From an uncultured Muribaculaceae bacterium (GTDB lineage Bacteria > Bacteroidota > Bacteroidia > Bacteroidales > Muribaculaceae): a DNA stretch of 64,000 nucleotides. The position numbers were made by a program, and so were the translations under genes. Location of the stretch: positions 1 through 64,000 of the forward strand of contig CAJTMM010000003.1 of assembly GCA_910577465.1 (NCBI GenBank), written 5' to 3'. Below are positions 58,737 through 64,000 of this stretch, one piece after another (within the stretch, counting starts at the first letter, position 1; the number at the start of each line of letters is the position of its first letter). The notes below the pieces were generated by a model. It worked only from the letters and a program-made list of their open reading frames with translations. It did no database searches and was not told the DNA's origin.

Positions 58737-59429
58737 ATGGACGTAATCTACGAGGACAATCATATTATTATTGTCAACAAGCAACCTGGAGAGATAGTAC
58801 AGGGCGACAAGACCGGCGATGAACCGCTGGTAGAGACCGTACGCCGATACATCAAGGAAAAATACGCCAAACCCGGCAACGTATTCTGCGGCGTGGTACA
58901 CCGTCTTGACCGCCCGGTGTGGGGGCTGGTCATCTTTGCCAAGACATCCAAAGCACTGACCCGGCTCAATGAGATGTTCCGCAACGGCAACATCCGCAAA
59001 ACCTATTGGGCAATAACACGCAATGCTCCGGCAAAGCCTGCCGACCGACTCGTTCACTATATCTCCACAGTCGAACGAAACAACAAATCCTACGCTTCCA
59101 CCACACCGAAAACAGGTGCCAAAGAAGCCGCACTGAGCTATCGTGTCATAGGACACTCCGACCGTTACCATCTGCTTGAGGTCAATCTTGAGACAGGACG
59201 CAAACATCAGATTCGCGTACAATTATCATCCATCGGATGCCCCATACGCGGTGACCTGAAATACGGCGACCGCCGCTCCAACCCCGACGGCAGCATATCG
59301 CTCCAGGCACACAGTATAGAATTCGAGCACCCGGTAAGCCACCAACCCATACACATCACCGCCCCCCTCCCCTCCGACCCCCTCTGGCAAGCCTTCAACC
59401 AATCTCCCACCGATGCCACTGATAATTGA
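58737..59429 (+). CDS. RluA-family pseudouridine synthase
   Basis: A 230-residue enzyme of the RluA/RluD group without an S4 domain. DVIYEDNHIIIVNKQPG opens the fold, the catalytic motif is HRLDRPVWGLVIF (about 61-73, Asp64), and the ETGRKHQIRVQLSSIGCPI segment follows. It converts uridine to pseudouridine in rRNA or tRNA; the site cannot be told. The start is fixed because the domain begins at residue 2. Its end overlaps the metA start by 17 bp, so the two are translated from one transcript. Confidence 0.92.
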   Translation: MDVIYEDNHIIIVNKQPGEIVQGDKTGDEPLVETVRRYIKEKYAKPGNVFCGVVHRLDRPVWGLVIFAKTSKALTRLNEMFRNGNIRKTYWAITRNAPAKPADRLVHYISTVERNNKSYASTTPKTGAKEAALSYRVIGHSDRYHLLEVNLETGRKHQIRVQLSSIGCPIRGDLKYGDRRSNPDGSISLQAHSIEFEHPVSHQPIHITAPLPSDPLWQAFNQSPTDATDN

Positions 59430-60300
59430 CACGCAACTGCCCGCCGCCCGGACGCTCATGGAGGAAGGTCTTGTCATCAAACCGCACGGACACCATTCCG
59501 ACCGGTGCCTGCGCATAGCCCTCGTCAATTTAATGCCGGTAAAACCCGACACTGAACTGGACTTCATGCGGTTGATGGCTCAATCAGCATACCCGATAGA
59601 ACTGCTGCTCGTCAACACCGCATCACACTCCTGCCGCCACACTCCTGCCGAACACATGGCACGGTTCTACCGCACATTCCACGAAACTATTCAGTCAGGT
59701 CCCATACACGGCGTAATCATAACCGGTGCCCCGCTCGAATTTGTCAAATTCGAGAATGTGGATTATTGGCATGAAATAACCGGCATATTCAGCTATCTGC
59801 GTCAACACCGCACACCCACGCTCTATATCTGTTGGGCAGCATTCGCCGGGCTGTATTTCCATCACGGAATACCCATGGAAATACTACCCACCAAAATATC
59901 GGGTGTATATCACCACCGCATCCTTTCTGCCACCGACCCTCTGATGCATGGCATTGACGATGGATTCACCATACCACACAGCCGATTTGCATCATGGAAC
60001 CGCCGGCATCTCACAGCCGACCCGCAGCTCCGCATCATCGCCGAAAGCACCGATGCAGGAATCTACATGGCAGCCCACGAAACATATCCGGAATACTACA
60101 TCACAGGGCACGGTGAATACGCCCCCCTGACCCTCGACAGTGAGTACCGCCGCGACCTCTTTAAAGGGATGCAACCATCCATACCCCGCAACTACTACCC
60201 CGACGACAACCCCGGTAATCCGCCTGTCGACACATGGCACCTCACAGCCACACGCATAATGCATAACTGGATTGATACCCTTGCCGTGAACAAGCATTGA
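59413..60300 (+). CDS. metA: Homoserine O-acyltransferase (MetA type, probably acetyl-specific)
   Basis: A 295-residue enzyme that acylates homoserine in methionine synthesis. Catalytic residues are in place with a constant offset of two from E. coli MetA: Cys140 (ICWAA), His233 and Glu235 (TGHGEYA). Residue 109 in ITGAPLE is Glu; at this position Glu goes with acetyl-CoA use and Gly with succinyl-CoA use in studied enzymes, so acetyl transfer is likely despite the usual succinyltransferase name. The motifs are divergent: CWAAFAGLY instead of CWAAQAGLY, and TGHGEYA instead of TGHPEYD. It overlaps the pseudouridine synthase gene by 17 bp. Confidence 0.9.
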   Translation: MPLIIDTQLPAARTLMEEGLVIKPHGHHSDRCLRIALVNLMPVKPDTELDFMRLMAQSAYPIELLLVNTASHSCRHTPAEHMARFYRTFHETIQSGPIHGVIITGAPLEFVKFENVDYWHEITGIFSYLRQHRTPTLYICWAAFAGLYFHHGIPMEILPTKISGVYHHRILSATDPLMHGIDDGFTIPHSRFASWNRRHLTADPQLRIIAESTDAGIYMAAHETYPEYYITGHGEYAPLTLDSEYRRDLFKGMQPSIPRNYYPDDNPGNPPVDTWHLTATRIMHNWIDTLAVNKH

Positions 60301-60319
60301 CACACTACACAAAATATCG

Positions 60320-60327
60320 TATCTTTG
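60320..60327 (+). promoter_or_regulatory. -7 box of ruvA
   Basis: TATCTTTG, 28 bp before the ATG at 60355. It makes the ATG at 60325, which overlaps the box, impossible as a start. Confidence 0.65.
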
Positions 60328-60354
60328 TGTTACGAACACATAAAAATATACTCC

Positions 60355-60936
60355 ATGATTGAATACATACGCGGTACCGTAACTGAACTCACACCCACAT
60401 ACGCCGTAATCGAATGCGGCGGAATAGGCTATATGCTCTGCATCACACTCCCGGCATACACAGCCTTGGAGGGAACCAAAGAAGCCAAGCTGCTGGTCCA
60501 TGAAGCCATCCGCGAAGACGCACACCTGCTTTTCGGATTTATCAACGAGCAAGAACGCTCGCTATTTCGCTCTTTGATAGGAGTTTCAGGTGTAGGAGCC
60601 AACACGGCTCGCATGATCCTCTCATCCATTCCCGCACCCGAGCTGGAGATGGTGATTATCAGTGGCGACCACACGAAACTGAAAAATGTAAAAGGAATAG
60701 GAACAAAAACAGCCCAACGCATCATTGTTGACCTTCGTGATAAAATAAAACCTACCGGCGATTCGTTAATAAATCAGCCTGTTGTAACATCGGAAGTTTA
60801 CGACGAAGCGCTTGCCGCACTGCTCATGCTCGGATTTGCACGACCTCAGTCGCAGAAAGCGTTGAAAAAGATATTCGACACCGACCCCACGGTAAAAGTG
60901 GAAGTCGCCATCAAGAAAGCTTTGGCTATGATGTAA
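60355..60936 (+). CDS. ruvA: Holliday junction DNA helicase subunit RuvA
   Basis: A 193-residue protein with the three RuvA domains: an N-terminal OB fold (MIEYIRGTVTELTPTYAVIE), tandem helix-hairpin-helix motifs (LIGVSGVGANTARMIL, then VKGIGTKTAQRIIVDLRDKI), and a C-terminal UBA-like domain (YDEALAALLMLGFARPQSQK) that contacts RuvB. The tetramer binds the Holliday junction. The ATG at 60355 gives the family N-terminus. sprA follows, an order known in Bacteroidetes. Confidence 0.96.
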   Translation: MIEYIRGTVTELTPTYAVIECGGIGYMLCITLPAYTALEGTKEAKLLVHEAIREDAHLLFGFINEQERSLFRSLIGVSGVGANTARMILSSIPAPELEMVIISGDHTKLKNVKGIGTKTAQRIIVDLRDKIKPTGDSLINQPVVTSEVYDEALAALLMLGFARPQSQKALKKIFDTDPTVKVEVAIKKALAMM

Positions 60937-60997
60937 CCAACGCCGAATGTCGCGCCGATTCCCCGATGGATGGTGATAGGCGCGATTATTTTTTGCA

Positions 60998-63900
60998 GTG
61001 GGAAACCGACATAACAAACATACTGACATACGTGTTCGCAACCTGCGCCTGTGGTCGGCGGTGTGGGTAGGCATTGTCATATTGTCGCTTTACGGACTGG
61101 TGGCGCGCCCGCAGTATTACAAATCGGAACTACCGCCACCGGCACCTGCCGCCGTAGCCCCACCACCTTTGTCGCGTCTTGACTCCGTAATGCTGCCTTC
61201 GCCCGTTCAGCAAACCGTGCCGCAATCCTACGAAGAGCTTATGGGACGTGAATTCTCTGCCGATCTCGCCACTCCGTCCAATATACGCACCGTCACCGAA
61301 TACGACCCCGAAACCGGATGCTACATCATACGCACCAAGGTCGGCGACATGGATATAGCCACACCGTTCATGCTCAACGAGCGCCAATACAACGACTGGC
61401 AACTACGCAAATCCATGCAGCAGTACTATCATCAGCGCAATGCCGAACAGTTGACCAAACCCGACAAAAAGCCGTTCGACATACTCGACATGAACTTCGC
61501 CCTCGGTCCATTGGAAAAGATATTCGGCCCAGGAGGCGTGAGCCTGAAAACGCAAGGCTCCGTACAGATAGACATGGGCATAAAATCCAACAAAACCGAC
61601 AATCCGGCACTGTCACTTACCGCCCGGCGCAAAACATACTTCGACTTCAACCAAAAGATACAGGCAACCGTAGCCGCATCGGTAGGCGACCGACTGAAGT
61701 TCAACATGACCTACAACACCGATGCGACTTTCGACTTCGACTCAAAGAACATCAAGCTGCAATACGAAGGCAAGGAGGACGACATCGTAAAAAGCATCGA
61801 AGCCGGTAACGTGAGCATGACCACCGGGTCACAGCTCATACGAGGGAGCACCGCGCTGTTCGGTATCAAGGCTAAACTCCAATTCGGCAAACTCACCGCC
61901 ACAGCTCTTGTATCGCAACAGAATTCCGAATCGCGCTCCGTGAGCACAAAAGGTGGTGTACAGACCACCCCATTCACCATCAACGCCGACGAATACGACC
62001 AAAACCGACACTTCTTCCTCGCTCATTTCTTCCGCGACAACTACGACCGTTTTGCTTCCAAACTGCCTTATGTAGCTTCCGGAGTGCAGATTACACGCGT
62101 TGAGGTATGGGTGACGAACAAGACCGGCAACTTCAACCAAAGCCGCAATGTGGTAGCATTCATGGACTTGGGTGAGAACAAAGTCCTTGCCAACAATTAT
62201 TGGCAAGGCGACCCTGCGCTCAACAATCCCGCCAACGCGTCCAATAACCTACTTACCACCATAAAAAACGAATACCCCGACGCCCGAAACATCAACACCG
62301 TAACTCAGGCACTCGCACCACTATCGGCTTTCGGAATCGAGGGTGGACATGACTACGAGAAGGTGGAGAGCGCACGATTGCTCGGTGAAAGCGAGTACAC
62401 CCTCAACGCATCACTCGGCTACATCTCATTCAAAAGCCAGATGAATTCCGATGATGTACTCGGTATAGCATACGAATACACATACAACGGTCGCGTGTAC
62501 CAGGTCGGTGAATTCTCATCCGACATCACCACCACCGACCGATGTCTTTTCATCAAGATGCTGAAAGGCACCACCGTATCACCCCGGCTACCCATGTGGG
62601 ACCTCATGATGAAAAACGTCTACTCGCTCGGTGCCTACCAGTTGCAAAGCTCCAACTTCAAACTGCAAATCAAATACCTCTCCGACACCACCGGCACACA
62701 GATAAATTACCTGCCTGTACCGGGGATTTCCGACAAGCCATTGCTTCAGGTCATGAATCTCGACCGTCTGGACTCAAATCAGGCATCAAATTCCGACGGA
62801 TTCTTTGACTACCTCGAAGGCTACACCATACTATCCTCCAGCGGCAAAGTCATATTCCCCGTAGTGGAGCCGTTCGGTAGCCACCTCGCCGCACAGATAG
62901 GCAATCCGGCAATTGCCCAAAACTACATTTACCAAGAACTTTACGACTCCACATTGGTGGTTGCGCGCCAGTTTGCCGACAAAAACAAATTCGTACTTAC
63001 CGGCGAATATCAGGCATCGGCAGGTTCTCAGATACGGCTCAACGCCATGAACGTTCCACGCGGTTCCGTCGTGGTAACCGCCGGCGGCGTCACCCTCACC
63101 GAAAACAGCGATTACACCGTGGACTATTCCATGGGTATCGTGACCATCACCAACCAGAGCATCATCGACTCAGGTCAGAGCATCAACGTCACACTCGAGA
63201 ACCAGTCCATGTTCTCCACACAGCGCAAGACACTGCTCGGACTCGACCTAAGCTACAAATTCAACAAAAACCTAACCATCGGCGGTACATTGCTTCATTA
63301 CGGCGAAAAAGCACTCACCGAGAAGGTCAATATCGGCGACGAAGTGGTCAACAACACCATGTGGGGACTGAACTTCGCCTACAATACCGATTTCATGTGG
63401 CTTACCAACCTCATCAACAAGATTCCCACGGTCAACGCCACTGCACCATCCCAGCTATCGCTCCAAGGCGAATTTGCCCACCTCGTACCCCACCAGCAGA
63501 AAAGCGGCTCCAACGCCGGCAGCTCATTTATCGACGACTTCGAATCGGCGCAGACCGGCATTGACCTTCGTTCACCATACGCATGGTTCCTCGCTTCCAC
63601 ACCCTACGACAACGGCTCCGGAGCATTATTCCCTGAAGCGGCACTGAGCAATAATGTGGATTATGGCAAAAACCGCGCACTCCTCAACTGGTACTACATC
63701 GACCGTATGTTCACCTCGCGCAACTCCACTCTCGCCCCGGGCTACATACGAAGCGACCTCAAGCAGCTATCCAATCCGTACGTGCGCGAAATCACGTCTC
63801 GCGAGATATACCCCGACCGACAGCTCACCTACGGCGAATCTTCGACCATACAGACACTCAACCTCTCCTTCTACCCCAACGAACGAGGCCCCTACAACCT

Positions 63901-64000
63901 CGATGCCGTCAACATTGACGAAGAAGGACGGCTCACTAACCCGGAGAAACGTTGGGGCGGTATCATGCGACGTCTCGACAACACCAACTTCGAGCAAAGC
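60998..64000 (+). CDS. sprA: SprA, outer-membrane translocon of type IX secretion (5' part)
   Basis: The frame is open from 60980 to the window end (1001 codons from the GTG) with no ATG near its beginning. Stops at 60974 and 60977 close the frame upstream, so the GTG at 60998 is the first usable start (GNRHNKHTDIRVRNLRLWSA..). An N-terminal hydrophobic helix (AVWVGIVILSLYGLVA) is followed by SprA-typical sequence: LDMNFALGPLEKIFGPGGVS, VAASVGDRLKFNMTYNTDAT, VWVTNKTGNFNQSRNVVAFM, FIDDFESAQTGIDLRSPYAW. SprA is the giant 36-strand barrel of the type IX secretion system, usually about 2,400 residues, so over half lies beyond the window. The PCMD/calycin protein at 56233 is a likely client. Confidence 0.93.
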   Translation, partial: MGNRHNKHTDIRVRNLRLWSAVWVGIVILSLYGLVARPQYYKSELPPPAPAAVAPPPLSRLDSVMLPSPVQQTVPQSYEELMGREFSADLATPSNIRTVTEYDPETGCYIIRTKVGDMDIATPFMLNERQYNDWQLRKSMQQYYHQRNAEQLTKPDKKPFDILDMNFALGPLEKIFGPGGVSLKTQGSVQIDMGIKSNKTDNPALSLTARRKTYFDFNQKIQATVAASVGDRLKFNMTYNTDATFDFDSKNIKLQYEGKEDDIVKSIEAGNVSMTTGSQLIRGSTALFGIKAKLQFGKLTATALVSQQNSESRSVSTKGGVQTTPFTINADEYDQNRHFFLAHFFRDNYDRFASKLPYVASGVQITRVEVWVTNKTGNFNQSRNVVAFMDLGENKVLANNYWQGDPALNNPANASNNLLTTIKNEYPDARNINTVTQALAPLSAFGIEGGHDYEKVESARLLGESEYTLNASLGYISFKSQMNSDDVLGIAYEYTYNGRVYQVGEFSSDITTTDRCLFIKMLKGTTVSPRLPMWDLMMKNVYSLGAYQLQSSNFKLQIKYLSDTTGTQINYLPVPGISDKPLLQVMNLDRLDSNQASNSDGFFDYLEGYTILSSSGKVIFPVVEPFGSHLAAQIGNPAIAQNYIYQELYDSTLVVARQFADKNKFVLTGEYQASAGSQIRLNAMNVPRGSVVVTAGGVTLTENSDYTVDYSMGIVTITNQSIIDSGQSINVTLENQSMFSTQRKTLLGLDLSYKFNKNLTIGGTLLHYGEKALTEKVNIGDEVVNNTMWGLNFAYNTDFMWLTNLINKIPTVNATAPSQLSLQGEFAHLVPHQQKSGSNAGSSFIDDFESAQTGIDLRSPYAWFLASTPYDNGSGALFPEAALSNNVDYGKNRALLNWYYIDRMFTSRNSTLAPGYIRSDLKQLSNPYVREITSREIYPDRQLTYGESSTIQTLNLSFYPNERGPYNLDAVNIDEEGRLTNPEKRWGGIMRRLDNTNFEQS

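Noticed and set aside
59413..59429. SAM riboswitch before metA
   Set aside because: The gene overlaps its upstream neighbour, so there is no leader to hold one.

Overview
The window is a chromosomal segment from a Bacteroidales bacterium, most likely of the Muribaculaceae or a close relative (inference from gene content; no database search was run). Promoters fit the Bacteroidetes sigma factor pattern: TAnnTTTG -7 boxes, several with TTTG or TTG about 20 bp upstream. Many families are typical of the phylum: DUF3078, SprA of the type IX secretion system, GH133 and GH57 glycogen enzymes, BACON-S41 and PCMD/calycin proteins, a PepSY-like lipoprotein, and a ferredoxin-linked 2-oxoacid oxidoreductase. 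No rRNA, phage, insertion sequence or CRISPR array was seen.

Layout. 1-1.5 kb: tRNA-Gln and tyrS on the minus strand. 1.7-4.8 kb: a DUF3078 protein, two small exported proteins and a Crp/Fnr-type regulator. 4.9-6.6 kb: a three-gene HipB/HipS/HipT-like toxin-antitoxin module behind three evenly spaced palindromes. 6.63-8.2 kb: a tandem repeat in which every unit carries a complete promoter, feeding a MATE pump. 8.4-13.1 kb: a glycogen cluster (GH133 debranching enzyme, GT4 transferase, GH57 enzyme). 13.2-14.1 kb: a DUF488 gene and an apparently undescribed structured RNA on the minus strand. 14.2-19.9 kb: a MacAB-TolC-like export operon with two permeases. 20-21.3 kb: DUF805 and a second Crp/Fnr regulator. 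21.3-25.6 kb: an inverted-repeat element, then two surface lipoproteins, one an S41 protease.

25.7-37.5 kb is mostly housekeeping: DEAD-box helicase, KorDABC and a ferredoxin, EF-P, a DNA glycosylase, DedA, Rpe, FtsK, a LolA-like carrier and TrxB. 37.8-49.4 kb holds a receiver/ATP-grasp fusion with a coiled-coil partner, a dipeptidyl peptidase IV, an unknown membrane protein, MiaA, small envelope proteins, a TPR protein and a winged-helix protein. 49.5-55.5 kb has RsgA, a SulP transporter, a tiny acidic lipoprotein and AlaS. 55.6-64 kb has a MerR regulator, a PCMD/calycin protein, a four-helix-bundle protein, an RluA-type synthase overlapping MetA, RuvA, and the first 3 kb of sprA, which runs off the end.

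The most unusual items are the promoter-bearing tandem repeat (6634-6836), the minus-strand structured RNA (about 13690-13966), the HipBST-like module with helically phased operators, the inverted-repeat pair with complementary loops (21326-21593), and the receiver/ATP-grasp fusion without the usual phosphohistidine domain.
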